Source: an uncultured Muribaculaceae bacterium
Lineage (GTDB): Bacteria; Bacteroidota; Bacteroidia; Bacteroidales; Muribaculaceae
Reading direction: 5' to 3'
Length of the DNA: 64,000 bases
Assembly (NCBI GenBank): GCA_947632485.1
Contig: CANRPJ010000013.1
Location: 1-64,000 of the forward strand
Position numbers and translations under genes: made by a program
Notes under the pieces: generated by a model
Database searches by the model: none
The model's input: only the letters and a program-made list of their open reading frames with translations
What the model was told of the DNA's origin: nothing
Part shown: in pieces, positions 44,036-52,351 of the stretch
Layout: each line of letters starts with the position of its first letter
Numbering within the stretch: the first letter of the stretch is position 1

Positions 44036-45025
44036 TTAACGTCTGAAATATTCTATCACTGATTTACGCTGACGAATGGTGTCATAAGGTTTGCCTAAAG
44101 CTATTTCCGGCTCCCGTACCCCGCTTGATAGGGGGATTCCGACCGTTTCGCGGCGCACTTCATCATATAGGCCGGCATCGATGAAACTCTGCAGCAGGCG
44201 GGCGCCACCCTCTACTATAAGCGAGGTCACCCCATGCACCTTGTAGAGATTGCGGCACACCTCATCAAGCGGACTATCTTCCTTTATTACTATAGCTTCC
44301 GGTCCGAGTAGTCCGGACGGCAGGCGGCCGCTGATATCGAAACTCACCTTCAGGGGATCGCGCCGCGCGGGCCAATGTCTCACATTAAGCGCCGGACGGT
44401 CAGAAATCGCTGTCGAGGTTCCTACCATGATTGCATCGGCCATGCTGCGCCCGCGGTGCACCCATACTTTTCCAAGAGCATCGGAGAGCGCGGCGGGAAC
44501 CGGATTTCCTTCGGCATCAAAAGTGCCGATAAAGCCGTCGGAGCTTCTGGCCCACTTGAGCTGGATATAGGGGCGACCCAGGGTGTGGGCGGTAAGGAAT
44601 GCGCGGTTGAGCTCTCGGCTCTCAGCCTCGAGCACTCCCTCGGTCACCTCTATCCCCGCCTCCCGGAGACGGGCTATCCCACGCCCGGCCACGGCGGGAA
44701 AAGGATCGCGCACCGCCACCACTACTCTCTTTACTCCGCTCTTTATGAGAAGGTCGGCGCAGGGAGGAGTCTTGCCGAAATGGGAGCAGGGTTCGAGAGT
44801 TACGTAGACTGTGGCCTCTTTGAGCAGATGGCGGCATTCCGGGGCTACAGAGCGGAGTGCCTGCACCTCGGCGTGGGGACCACCATACATGCGGTGCCAC
44901 CCTTCGCCTATTATGCGTCCGCGAGCTGCTACTACGGCTCCTACCATCGGATTTGGCGATACGAACCCGGCGCCGTGGCGCGCCAGTTCCAGGGCTCTCG
45001 CCATGAAATCTTCATCGGTCATCAT
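44036..45025 (-). CDS. ribD: Riboflavin deaminase/reductase RibD
   Basis: The 329-residue bifunctional enzyme does steps two and three of riboflavin synthesis. The N-terminal deaminase (about 1-145) has GGPHAEVQAL and TLEPCSHFGKTPPC, the zinc site; the C-terminal reductase (about 150-329) has QLKWARSSDGFIG and SLIVEGGARLLQSF. The ATG lies four bases past a perfect promoter, so its mRNA is probably leaderless. It diverges from prmC. Confidence 0.95.
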   Translation of the reverse strand: MMTDEDFMARALELARHGAGFVSPNPMVGAVVAARGRIIGEGWHRMYGGPHAEVQALRSVAPECRHLLKEATVYVTLEPCSHFGKTPPCADLLIKSGVKRVVVAVRDPFPAVAGRGIARLREAGIEVTEGVLEAESRELNRAFLTAHTLGRPYIQLKWARSSDGFIGTFDAEGNPVPAALSDALGKVWVHRGRSMADAIMVGTSTAISDRPALNVRHWPARRDPLKVSFDISGRLPSGLLGPEAIVIKEDSPLDEVCRNLYKVHGVTSLIVEGGARLLQSFIDAGLYDEVRRETVGIPLSSGVREPEIALGKPYDTIRQRKSVIEYFRR

Positions 45026-45029
45026 GAGG

Positions 45030-45060
45030 CAAAAATAGCGTAAAAGTATTATCTTTGCAA
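45030..45060 (-). promoter_or_regulatory. Promoter of ribD
   Basis: TTG (45060-45058), 20 bases, TATTTTTG (45037-45030). It overlaps the prmC promoter on the other strand and its -33 abuts the prmC start. Confidence 0.82.
45050..45057 (+). promoter_or_regulatory. Promoter -7 element of prmC
   Basis: TATCTTTG matches the -7 consensus and ends six bases before the prmC ATG. No TTG lies 19-21 bases upstream, so the -33 is weak. Confidence 0.55.
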
Positions 45061-45063
45061 GAG

Positions 45064-45915
45064 ATGAAGGCTACACTGCAAGAAATGAGGCGACGCCTGA
45101 CGCCTCTTTACGGCGAGGGGGAGGCGAGAGCCGTGATCCGCGCCATTTTCCATGCCCTGAAGGGCTGGGGTGCCACGGAGATGATTATGCATGAGGGCGA
45201 CGAGCTCTCTCCCTACATGCGCGAAAAGATAGAGGAGATTCTCAAGCGGCTGGAGGCCGGGGAGCCGGTGCAGTACGTTGTAGGGGAGGCTTATTTCTAT
45301 GGCATGGATCTCCGCGTGCGTCCGGGAGTGCTGATACCGCGCCCTGAAACGGCCGGTCTGGTCGATATGGTGGTAGCCGACTGCAGCGGCAGCGATCTCA
45401 GGGTGCTTGATATCGGCACCGGATCGGGAGCGATAGCAATTGCCCTGGCCCGGAATCTCAGGTTTCCGCAGGTTTCGGCTCTCGATGCCAGTGCTGCCGC
45501 ACTGGAGATAGCGCGTGAAAACGCCTCGATGCTGAAAGCGAAGGTGAAGTTTATAGAAGCCGATATTTTTGCCTGGGAGCCTGCACCGGAAAGCTTCGAT
45601 GTGATTGTCAGCAATCCGCCCTATGTGCTCGAGAGCGAGAAGAAGGAGATGAGCGACAGCGTATTGCTCCATGAGCCTTCGGAAGCGCTGTTCGTGCCTG
45701 ATTCAGATCCGCTGGTTTTCTACCGGCGGATAGCCGACGTAGGTCTCGAGGCTCTCACTCCCGGCGGCAGGCTATATTTCGAGATAAATCCGCTCACTGC
45801 TGATGCCTTGCGGCAGATGCTTGAAGATAAAGGCTACTCAGAGATTGAGTTGGAGAAAGATATTCACGGGCGAATGCGCTATGCCCGCTGCCGGAAACCA
45901 GATCATGTACAGTAG
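45064..45915 (+). CDS. prmC: Peptide chain release factor N5-glutamine methyltransferase
   Basis: The 283-residue enzyme methylates the GGQ glutamine of release factors. It has an N-terminal helical domain, then RPETAGLVDMVV, the SAM motif LDIGTGSGAIAIALA (about residues 116-130) and the catalytic VSNPPYVLE (about 181-189). The ATG at 45064 is used; the frame upstream begins with a TTG inside the promoter. It opens prmC-recX-comF. Its stop codon is TAG. Confidence 0.95.
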   Translation: MKATLQEMRRRLTPLYGEGEARAVIRAIFHALKGWGATEMIMHEGDELSPYMREKIEEILKRLEAGEPVQYVVGEAYFYGMDLRVRPGVLIPRPETAGLVDMVVADCSGSDLRVLDIGTGSGAIAIALARNLRFPQVSALDASAAALEIARENASMLKAKVKFIEADIFAWEPAPESFDVIVSNPPYVLESEKKEMSDSVLLHEPSEALFVPDSDPLVFYRRIADVGLEALTPGGRLYFEINPLTADALRQMLEDKGYSEIELEKDIHGRMRYARCRKPDHVQ

Positions 45916-46393
45916 CCGACGCCGCCAACCGATGAAACCGGAGGCCGCACTTACGCGGCTTGCCGATATGTGTGCCCGCGGGGAGCAGTGTGCTTCCGAC
46001 CTGCGGGAAAAGATGTGGCGCTGGGGAGTGAGAGGCAGCGATGCCCACAGGATTATCGAGAAGCTCGAGCTTGAGGGCTTTCTCAATGAGGAGCGCTATG
46101 CCATGGCCTATGCACGCGATAAGGTGCGCTTCAGCGGCTGGGGGCGGCGTAAGGTTGCGGCCATGCTCGCTGCGAAGAGGATAAGGAGCTCCGCTATCCG
46201 CGAGGCGCTTGAGGCGGTAGATCCCGAGTTTTATGAAGAGGCGCTCCGGAAAGCGGCTGAGTCGAAATGCCGTAGTCTCGATCTCACTCAGGCTGCCGAC
46301 CGGGCCAAGGCCATGCGCTTTCTGCTCCAGCGCGGTTTCGACACCGACCAGGCGGCTGCGGCGATAGCCAGGCTGAAAAGGGAAGACCGATGA
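45905..46393 (+). CDS. recX: Regulatory protein RecX
   Basis: The 162-residue protein is built of three-helix repeats typical of RecX, which limits RecA filaments: ALTRLADMCARGEQCASDLR, GFLNEERYAMAYARDKVRFSG-like and MRFLLQRGFDTDQAAAAI. The ATG at 45905 overlaps prmC by 11 bases; ATG 45932 is an alternative. The stop overlaps the comF start by four bases. Confidence 0.9.
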   Translation: MYSSRRRQPMKPEAALTRLADMCARGEQCASDLREKMWRWGVRGSDAHRIIEKLELEGFLNEERYAMAYARDKVRFSGWGRRKVAAMLAAKRIRSSAIREALEAVDPEFYEEALRKAAESKCRSLDLTQAADRAKAMRFLLQRGFDTDQAAAAIARLKREDR

Positions 46394-47076
46394 AGATTGG
46401 GCGCTTCATAGCGGAGGCGCTGTTTCCGGCGCGCTGTCATGCCTGCGATGCCGCGCTGATGGCAGGTGAGCGCTTCATCTGCGCCCGTTGTCTCCACGAT
46501 CTTGTGCGCACCCGCTATCATTCCGTAGATGATAACCCTATGGCTGAGCGCTTTGCTGGCCTGATTCCTTTCCAGCGCGCGGCAGCCCAATTTTTCTATA
46601 GGCCGGAATCTGACATGGCAGTCTTGGTTCAGGATTTCAAGTACCGGAAATTTCCGGGGCTTGCGCGCTATCTCGGGCACGTGGCTGCCGACGAATTGCT
46701 CCCTACCGGTTTCTTTTATGGGGTAGATGCTCTGGTGCCGGTGCCGATGCATTGGCGGAAGCGGACCCTGCGCGGCTATAACTAGGCGGCCGAAGTGGCT
46801 GAGGGAATCAGTAAGAGCACAGGGCTGCCTGTGGCGCAGTGTCTTAGAGCCTTGCGGGGCCATGCCACCCAGACGCGTAAGAGCCATGAGGAGCGGCGCA
46901 TGAACATGGCCGGAATCTTTGCCGTAAGAGAAAAAAGCGACATCGCCGGCAAGCATCTGATGCTTGTCGACGATGTGTGTACCACCGGGTCTACGCTGCT
47001 CTGCGCCGCAGAAGCGCTGCTCGCTCATTCGCCCGGCATCAGGGTGTCGCTGTTCGCGCTCACCGTAACTCCCTGA
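46390..47076 (+). pseudogene. comF: comF phosphoribosyltransferase interrupted by one TAG
   Basis: Two open pieces in the same frame together make a complete ComF. The first (46390-46785) has the zinc-binding start (CHACDAALMAGERFICARC) and VPVPMHWRKRTLRGYN. The second (46786-47076) goes on with AAEVAEGISKSTGL and holds the PRPP loop LMLVDDVCTTGSTL. They are parted only by TAG at 46783-46785, exactly where ComF has the invariant Gln of RGYNQ; CAG to TAG is one transition. ComF aids DNA uptake in some species; its role in Bacteroidota is unclear. The gene is probably inactive in this strain unless the stop is suppressed or is a base-calling error. Confidence 0.88.
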
Positions 47077-47082
47077 CTGGCT

Positions 47083-49194
47083 TTATTCCAGTCCGAGTTG
47101 GCGCAGAAGCGCGCTTGTCTGGGGCTTATGGCCGCGGAAGCGCTCGAAGAGCACCATGGCATCTTCCGTGTCGCCGCTTTCCATTATGTTTTTCTTGAAC
47201 GAAGCAGCCGTCTTAGGATCAAAGATGCCCTTCTCCTTAAAGAGATCCCAGCCATCGGCCTCGAGCACCTGTGCCCAGATATAGGTGTAATAGCCTGAAG
47301 CATAGCCTTCATCGCCGAAAATGTGAGAGAAATAAGGCGAGCGGTAGCGGTAGGTCACCTCGGCGGGCATACCGATCTTCTTGCTCACAGCATCTTCGAA
47401 AGCCATCACGTCGGTATCGGAGCCGTCGCTTTTACCCCAGTTCAGGTCGAGCAGCGCGGCGCCGGCCAGCTCCGTTATGGCGAAACCATTGTTGAATGTG
47501 CCTGCTGCCTGAATCTTTTCAATGAGATCATCGGGAATTGGCTCTCCGGTCTTGTAATGGCGCGCATAGCTTTTCAGTACCTCCGGCTCCATAGCCCAAT
47601 GCTCGTTGATCTGCGAGCAGACCTCCACGAAGTCGCGGTCCACATTGGTGCCGGCCAGAGTAGGATACTCCACCTGAGAGAGCATTCCCTGAAGGGCATG
47701 GCCAAACTCATGGAAGGTGGTCTCCACCTCATCGAGAGTGAGGAGCGAGGGATTGCCGCCGCTGGGACGCGTGAAATTGCCTACGTTGTAGACTATCGGG
47801 CGCTGAATCTTTCCGTCGGGGCCTATACCCTGGCTCACAATTTCTTCCATCCAGGCGCCCTGGCGCTTTGTGGCGCGGGGGAAATAATCGTACCACCACA
47901 CTGCGATATGCTCGCCGGTCTTGGCATCCTGCACGTCGAACACCTTCATCTCGTCGATATATTTCGGAGCGTCAGGCATCTCTACCATCTTAATGCCGTA
48001 GAGCTTCTCGGCGCTGTCGAACATTCCTTTGAGCACATTGTCGAGTGCGAAATAGGGGCGCACCTCGCTCTCGTCGAAGTCATATTTATCTTTCTTCACC
48101 TTCTCGGCGTAGTAGTAATAGTCCCAGGGAGCTATCTTGAACTTGCCACCGTGGGCATTGGCGTAGGCCTGCATGTCGGCCACTTCCTGCGCGCTGCGTT
48201 TCACGGCCGGGGTGAACACTTGCATCAGCAGCTCTTCGGCAGCCTCAGGCGTCTTTGCCATTACGGGCGCGGTAGCCATCTGGGCATAATTGTCGAAGCC
48301 CATGATCTTCGCTTTCTCCTGGCGCAGCTTCACGATCTGAGGTATGAGGTCGAGGTTGCTGTTTTCGCCGGTTGAGGCGAGTGAGGTGTAGCCTTTATAC
48401 ATCGCTTCGCGAAGGCCGCGGTTGTCGGCAAACTGGAGCACCGGGAGACGGCTCGGACCGTGGAGGGTGAAGACCCATAGGCCATCGAGACCACGCGATG
48501 CAGCTTCTTCGGCAGCGGCGTTGACCGACGATTCGGGAAGCCCGGCGAGATCGGCCTCGTCGTAGACGGTGATGAAGAAGGAGTTCATGGCAGCCAGCAG
48601 ATTCTTACCATACTGGAGATAGAGCTTCGAGAGCTCATCGTTGACCTTCACGAGCTGCTCCTTCTTCTCCGGGGAGAGGGCAGCGCCCTGACGCTCGAAG
48701 CGCTTGTAGTATTTCTCAACGAGGCGCTTCTGCACCGGCGTGAGGCCCATCTCGTCGCGACGGTCATATACCTGCTTCACGCGCTGAAACAGCTGATCGT
48801 CGAGCATCACCATATTGTCGGCCTCATTGAGCAGGGGCACGATCTCATCAGAAATTGTCTGCATCTCAGGGGTCGAGAGTGCCTCACGATAAAGATTGAA
48901 GGCTGCCACGGCGCGGTCGAGCGTCGGAGCCAGGTTCTCGAGCGGCAGAATGGTATTGTCGAAATCGGGCATTGCGCGATTGCGCACAATGTTGTAGAGG
49001 TTCTGTTTCTGTTCCTCTATTCCGGCCTTGATGGCGGGCACGAAATGTTCCGTCTTGATGCTCTCAAAGGTCGGGATACCGTATTTGGTAGGATACGGCT
49101 GCATGAGCGGGTTTGAATCTTCGGCCATGGCTGGGATTGTCGGAGCAAGCGCCGTTATGGCTGCTACTCCTAAGGTTAATAGTGTTTTTTTCAT
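47083..49194 (-). CDS. Exported M3-family metallopeptidase (Dcp-like)
   Basis: The 703-residue zinc peptidase has a signal peptide (1-24, ending AMA-E) and the oligopeptidase fold. The zinc motif is FHEFGHALQGML (about residues 494-505) with a third ligand Glu in DFVEVCSQINEHW. Related enzymes are dipeptidyl carboxypeptidase and oligopeptidase A; the export signal points to trimming of peptides in the periplasm. It converges on the comF pseudogene with only six bases between. Confidence 0.93.
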   Translation of the reverse strand: MKKTLLTLGVAAITALAPTIPAMAEDSNPLMQPYPTKYGIPTFESIKTEHFVPAIKAGIEEQKQNLYNIVRNRAMPDFDNTILPLENLAPTLDRAVAAFNLYREALSTPEMQTISDEIVPLLNEADNMVMLDDQLFQRVKQVYDRRDEMGLTPVQKRLVEKYYKRFERQGAALSPEKKEQLVKVNDELSKLYLQYGKNLLAAMNSFFITVYDEADLAGLPESSVNAAAEEAASRGLDGLWVFTLHGPSRLPVLQFADNRGLREAMYKGYTSLASTGENSNLDLIPQIVKLRQEKAKIMGFDNYAQMATAPVMAKTPEAAEELLMQVFTPAVKRSAQEVADMQAYANAHGGKFKIAPWDYYYYAEKVKKDKYDFDESEVRPYFALDNVLKGMFDSAEKLYGIKMVEMPDAPKYIDEMKVFDVQDAKTGEHIAVWWYDYFPRATKRQGAWMEEIVSQGIGPDGKIQRPIVYNVGNFTRPSGGNPSLLTLDEVETTFHEFGHALQGMLSQVEYPTLAGTNVDRDFVEVCSQINEHWAMEPEVLKSYARHYKTGEPIPDDLIEKIQAAGTFNNGFAITELAGAALLDLNWGKSDGSDTDVMAFEDAVSKKIGMPAEVTYRYRSPYFSHIFGDEGYASGYYTYIWAQVLEADGWDLFKEKGIFDPKTAASFKKNIMESGDTEDAMVLFERFRGHKPQTSALLRQLGLE

Positions 49195-49201
49195 ATTTCT
49201 C

Positions 49202-50308
49202 TCAGTTTGATTTATCAGTGGTTGATGTGAAAGCGAAGGTGGCTATCAGGGGATAGTGATCACTGTTTTTCTGTTTGCCCCGGCAGAGGTCTACTGCTTT
49301 AAGGTCTCCGCGGTAGAGCACCTGGTCGATATGGAAGAGGAAGCGGTGCTTATTGTAGGTCACCATCGGGCCGAAATTGGTTTCGGCGTAGGCATCAGCC
49401 AGATCGGCTCCTTTTATATGGCGATAGCTCCAGGAGGCGGGCACATCGTTGAAATCACCGCAGATTATCAGTGGCCCTTCGGTCTTCTCAACATCGGCCC
49501 GGAGCTTGGTGGCATGCTGCGCCCGGTTGCGGAAAGATTGCTTTAGCTTCTCCATTACGGATCCTTTCAGCTCCTCCACACTGCGCCTGGCGCTGCGCAC
49601 GCCCTTGATACGAGTCACGATATCAGCCTCCTCATCTGTAAGCTTATAGGAGGCCAAGTGCACATTGAATACCGTAAGATTCCGCTTTCCTATGCTGATT
49701 CGGTAGGCATCGAAGAAGAAGGGATTACCCTCTACCGGCAATTTTTGGGCCGGATATTTTGAAAGCAGCATTAGGCTTTTGCTGGGATCGGCTATCCGGA
49801 AGGGGTAAGCTGCTTTGAGGCTATCAGCAAGTTCAGGAGTGAGACCCGGCACAATCTTGGGATTAAGAGCCTCAAACTCCTGCAGGCATACTATGTCGGC
49901 TCCCGAGCGGAGCACCCATTGCAGGCCGCGGCATTCCGCAGGATCGGGATTTTCGAGGTCGAGACCATGCAGAATGTTGTAGCTCACCAGAGTGAATATC
50001 TTATCGCCTTCATCAGTGCCTCTGGAATAGCCAAACGGAGATACGGAGGAGATCGGCCCCCAGCAGATGAAGATTGTAAGCGCCGCGAAACCGGCCATGA
50101 AGAAGCGCCCGCACGCCAGCCAGATTATTCCGGCTGCGAAGGTGAGCCCGGCCAGATAGGGGAGCGCCAGAGTGAGGATAGAGGGGAAGGCCCAGATATC
50201 GGGGTGCACATAACCGCCGTAGGCGGAAATGATTGTGAGGGCCAGGAGAATGAAGGTGAGGATTCTCATGACCATTCTTACAATCGGAATGATGGGATTG
50301 AGGGTCAT
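49202..50308 (-). CDS. Membrane-anchored endonuclease/exonuclease/phosphatase protein
   Basis: The 368-residue protein has three N-terminal membrane helices (about residues 10-30, 38-58 and 64-82) and an EEP domain (about 105-360). Metal and catalytic motifs are YNILHG, LQEFEALN, IICGDFNDVPAS and KNSDHYPLIATF. The family includes nucleases, phosphatases and lipid phosphodiesterases; the outside-facing domain suggests a phospholipid or sphingolipid substrate, without proof. The ATG overlaps the upstream rhomboid stop by four bases. Confidence 0.88.
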   Translation of the reverse strand: MTLNPIIPIVRMVMRILTFILLALTIISAYGGYVHPDIWAFPSILTLALPYLAGLTFAAGIIWLACGRFFMAGFAALTIFICWGPISSVSPFGYSRGTDEGDKIFTLVSYNILHGLDLENPDPAECRGLQWVLRSGADIVCLQEFEALNPKIVPGLTPELADSLKAAYPFRIADPSKSLMLLSKYPAQKLPVEGNPFFFDAYRISIGKRNLTVFNVHLASYKLTDEEADIVTRIKGVRSARRSVEELKGSVMEKLKQSFRNRAQHATKLRADVEKTEGPLIICGDFNDVPASWSYRHIKGADLADAYAETNFGPMVTYNKHRFLFHIDQVLYRGDLKAVDLCRGKQKNSDHYPLIATFAFTSTTDKSN

Positions 50309-51081
50309 TGCGGGTCGAGTCGTTTTGAAAGGGCTTCCAGTCGCTTGCGCTCCTGAGAGGTGAGCGAGTCGAAGCCGGATATGCGGATCTTGTCGAGCAG
50401 GGAGTCGAGTTCGGCGTGGTCTTCGCGATGGCGCCTGAGAGCGGCCGCTACCTTGTTGCCGCGGCGACGCGTGATGGTTTTCTTAATACCGGCAGGCATC
50501 TTGGCTCTCAGAGCGCAGAGCGCCCCGGTAGCTATTCCTCCGGCATGGGCCGCAAGCGAACCGATGCTGCCTCCGGCTCCTAAAAGAGCTATGACAATGG
50601 CGATTATCACGAGCACCCGCAGCCGCACAGAGCCAAGAAGGAGCATCTGGAGCCTGACGTTACCAGCCAGGACGCCGGTATAACTCATTATTCCGAGCAC
50701 TGCGGCTGAGGAACCGCATAGCGATCCTGCGCCTTCTGCCATCAGGTTTACTGCGATATAGGCGGCTGCTCCCCCGAGCCCTCCGGCCAGATAAAGCAGC
50801 GTGAGGCGGATTTCCGGCCAGATGCGGGCGGCGATTACTGCGAAGCACCAGAACCACAGCATATTGAAGAAGAGGTGCAGAAACTCCACCTGAGTCACCA
50901 TATAGGTGAGCACTGTCCAGGGGCGCTTCAGCACCGCAAGCGGCGAAGCCGGGAGCGAGAACCACGCATCGGAACCGGCGCCGGCAAGTCTCCCGACCAA
51001 AATGGCCAGGAATACAGCGGCATTGACCGCTATTATCAGGCGGATAGAGCGCCAGCCGGGTAGATCAGTAAATGCGGCCAC
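50305..51081 (-). CDS. Rhomboid-family intramembrane serine protease
   Basis: The 258-residue protein has six membrane helices. The catalytic Ser is in CGSSAAVLGIM (about residue 125) and the His in SLAAHAGGIATG (about 182), with the L1-loop motif FFNMLWFWCF. The C-terminal 60 residues are basic and soluble. There is no ATG: the start is a GTG at 51081, since the longer frame begins with TTG deep in the upstream gene. It overlaps that gene by 17 bases. Substrates unknown. Confidence 0.9.
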   Translation of the reverse strand: MAAFTDLPGWRSIRLIIAVNAAVFLAILVGRLAGAGSDAWFSLPASPLAVLKRPWTVLTYMVTQVEFLHLFFNMLWFWCFAVIAARIWPEIRLTLLYLAGGLGGAAAYIAVNLMAEGAGSLCGSSAAVLGIMSYTGVLAGNVRLQMLLLGSVRLRVLVIIAIVIALLGAGGSIGSLAAHAGGIATGALCALRAKMPAGIKKTITRRRGNKVAAALRRHREDHAELDSLLDKIRISGFDSLTSQERKRLEALSKRLDPQ

Positions 51082-51826
51082 CGAGCATTCCTTTCTTTTT
51101 CCAGTAGAGAAGCACCAGTAGACCAAACAGCATGCCGCCGAGATGTGCGAAATGAGCCACGGTGCCCATCGTGCCCGAAACTCCGAGGAAGAACTCTATC
51201 ACGCAATAGCCCGCTACCATATATTTCGCCTTGACCGGCACGGGAATAAAGAAGAGATAGAGCGGCATGTTGGGAAACACGAAGGCGAATCCCAGCAGGA
51301 GGCCGAAGATAGCTCCCGAAGCGCCGATGGTAAGGATCTGATTCTTGAAGAGGGCGATATTGGCAAGCCAGCTTCCTTCGCCGGCGGCTACAGCGGAGTC
51401 AATGAATTTCTCGGCGCTTGCGAAGGTCTGACCGTTGAGACGGGCTATCTCGGCCACATAGTCGTGATGCCACGTAAGGGCCCATACCCCCTCTTGCACC
51501 AGCGCGGCACCCATGCCGCAGATCATATAGAACACGAAAAACCTGCGCGAGCCCCATACCGTCTCCAGAGTGCGCCCGAACATCCACAACGTGAACATAT
51601 TGAAGAAGATATGGAGCGGACTCGAAGGATCGTGCAGGAACATATAGGTCACCACCTGAATGGGGTTGAAATCCGAGGCTGCCATGAAATGCAGACCCAA
51701 CACCCGGAGCATTCGGGGTGCAAACGAGGGGAAAATCATCTCTACCGCCCAGAGCAGGGCATTGATGATGATTAGATTTTTTGTAACCGGCGGTATGGTG
51801 CCGCCGAAATTTGAGCGTCTGAACAT
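51065..51826 (-). CDS. Rhomboid-family intramembrane serine protease
   Basis: The 253-residue rhomboid has GASGAIFGLLLGF with the catalytic Ser (about residue 148) and AHFAHLGGMLFG with the His (about 210). An insert of about 40 residues between helices 3 and 4 is visible (WALTWHHDYVAEIARL). ATG 51826 opens MFRRSNFGGTIP and lies five bases past a TAACTTTG element, so the mRNA is nearly leaderless. It heads rhomboid-rhomboid-EEP-M3 peptidase. Confidence 0.93.
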   Translation of the reverse strand: MFRRSNFGGTIPPVTKNLIIINALLWAVEMIFPSFAPRMLRVLGLHFMAASDFNPIQVVTYMFLHDPSSPLHIFFNMFTLWMFGRTLETVWGSRRFFVFYMICGMGAALVQEGVWALTWHHDYVAEIARLNGQTFASAEKFIDSAVAAGEGSWLANIALFKNQILTIGASGAIFGLLLGFAFVFPNMPLYLFFIPVPVKAKYMVAGYCVIEFFLGVSGTMGTVAHFAHLGGMLFGLLVLLYWKKKGMLGGRIY

Positions 51827-51831
51827 ATTTG

Positions 51832-51839
51832 CAAAGTTA
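51832..51839 (-). promoter_or_regulatory. Promoter -7 element of the rhomboid operon
   Basis: TAACTTTG matches the consensus; no TTG is seen at the expected distance upstream. Only five bases part it from the ATG. Confidence 0.55.
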
Positions 51840-51922
51840 CTAAAAAGAAGCAGGGTTGCGCGCTTCCGGCCCTCCAATTGATATATTTTAGGGAGAATGA
51901 AGATTTTTTTTGCTTTAATTGT

Positions 51923-51952
51923 TGTAATCCGCTGACTTATTTGTATATTTGC
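51923..51952 (+). promoter_or_regulatory. Promoter and leader hairpin of the HU gene
   Basis: TTG (51923-51925), 19 bases, TATATTTG (51945-51952). Transcription would start near 51957, so the arms GCGCATC (51955-51961) and GATGCGC (51979-51985) place a hairpin at the very 5' end of the mRNA, which may protect it. Confidence 0.78.
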
Positions 51953-52019
51953 CGCGCATCTCTTATCGCAGATGGGCGATGCGCAATCACGGACCTAAAC
52001 AATTCATAATATTTAAGCT

Positions 52020-52283
52020 ATGAACAAAACAGATCTCGTCAACGAAATCGCCGCCAAGGCTGGTTTGAACAAGGCTGCCGCCAAGGCCGCTCTCGACGCA
52101 TGTTTGGAATCAATCGAGCAGGCTCTTGCCAATGAAGACAAGGTGCAGCTCATCGGTTTCGGTACCTTCGCAGTAGTGGAGAAAGAGGCCCGCACAGGTA
52201 TCAATCCCCGCACTAAGGAGAAGATTCAGATTCCGGCCCGCAAGGTGGTGAAATTCAAGCCCGCCGCTGACCTCGGCAAGTAA
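52020..52283 (+). CDS. hup: HU-type DNA-binding protein
   Basis: The 87-residue histone-like protein bends and compacts DNA as a dimer. It opens with MNKTDLVNEIAAKAGL and has the beta-arm with the conserved RTGINPRTKEKIQIPARKVV (about residues 57-76), including the intercalating proline. It is a single gene with its own promoter and a strong terminator. Confidence 0.97.
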   Translation: MNKTDLVNEIAAKAGLNKAAAKAALDACLESIEQALANEDKVQLIGFGTFAVVEKEARTGINPRTKEKIQIPARKVVKFKPAADLGK

Positions 52284-52308
52284 TCTTCCTGAGAAGGAAT
52301 CCACCAAT

Positions 52309-52345
52309 ACAAGAGCCCCGGACCATTGCGGTTCGGGGCTCTTGT
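52309..52345. terminator. Bidirectional terminator between HU and the BNR gene
   Basis: ACAAGAGCCCCG and CGGGGCTCTTGT form a 12-pair stem that can extend inward. It lies between convergent genes and ends in T-rich sequence on the plus side, so it probably serves both. Confidence 0.8.
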
Positions 52346-52351
52346 GTCGGT

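Noticed and set aside
46783..46785. Reassignment of TAG to an amino acid, to explain the intact comF frame
   Set aside because: prmC in the same operon ends at TAG (45913-45915) at the expected place, so TAG is a stop here.
46288..47028. A 246-codon minus-strand frame across recX and comF, which could make the broken comF look like non-coding DNA
   Set aside because: Both comF halves keep family motifs in one frame, while the antisense protein has no domain and no promoter.
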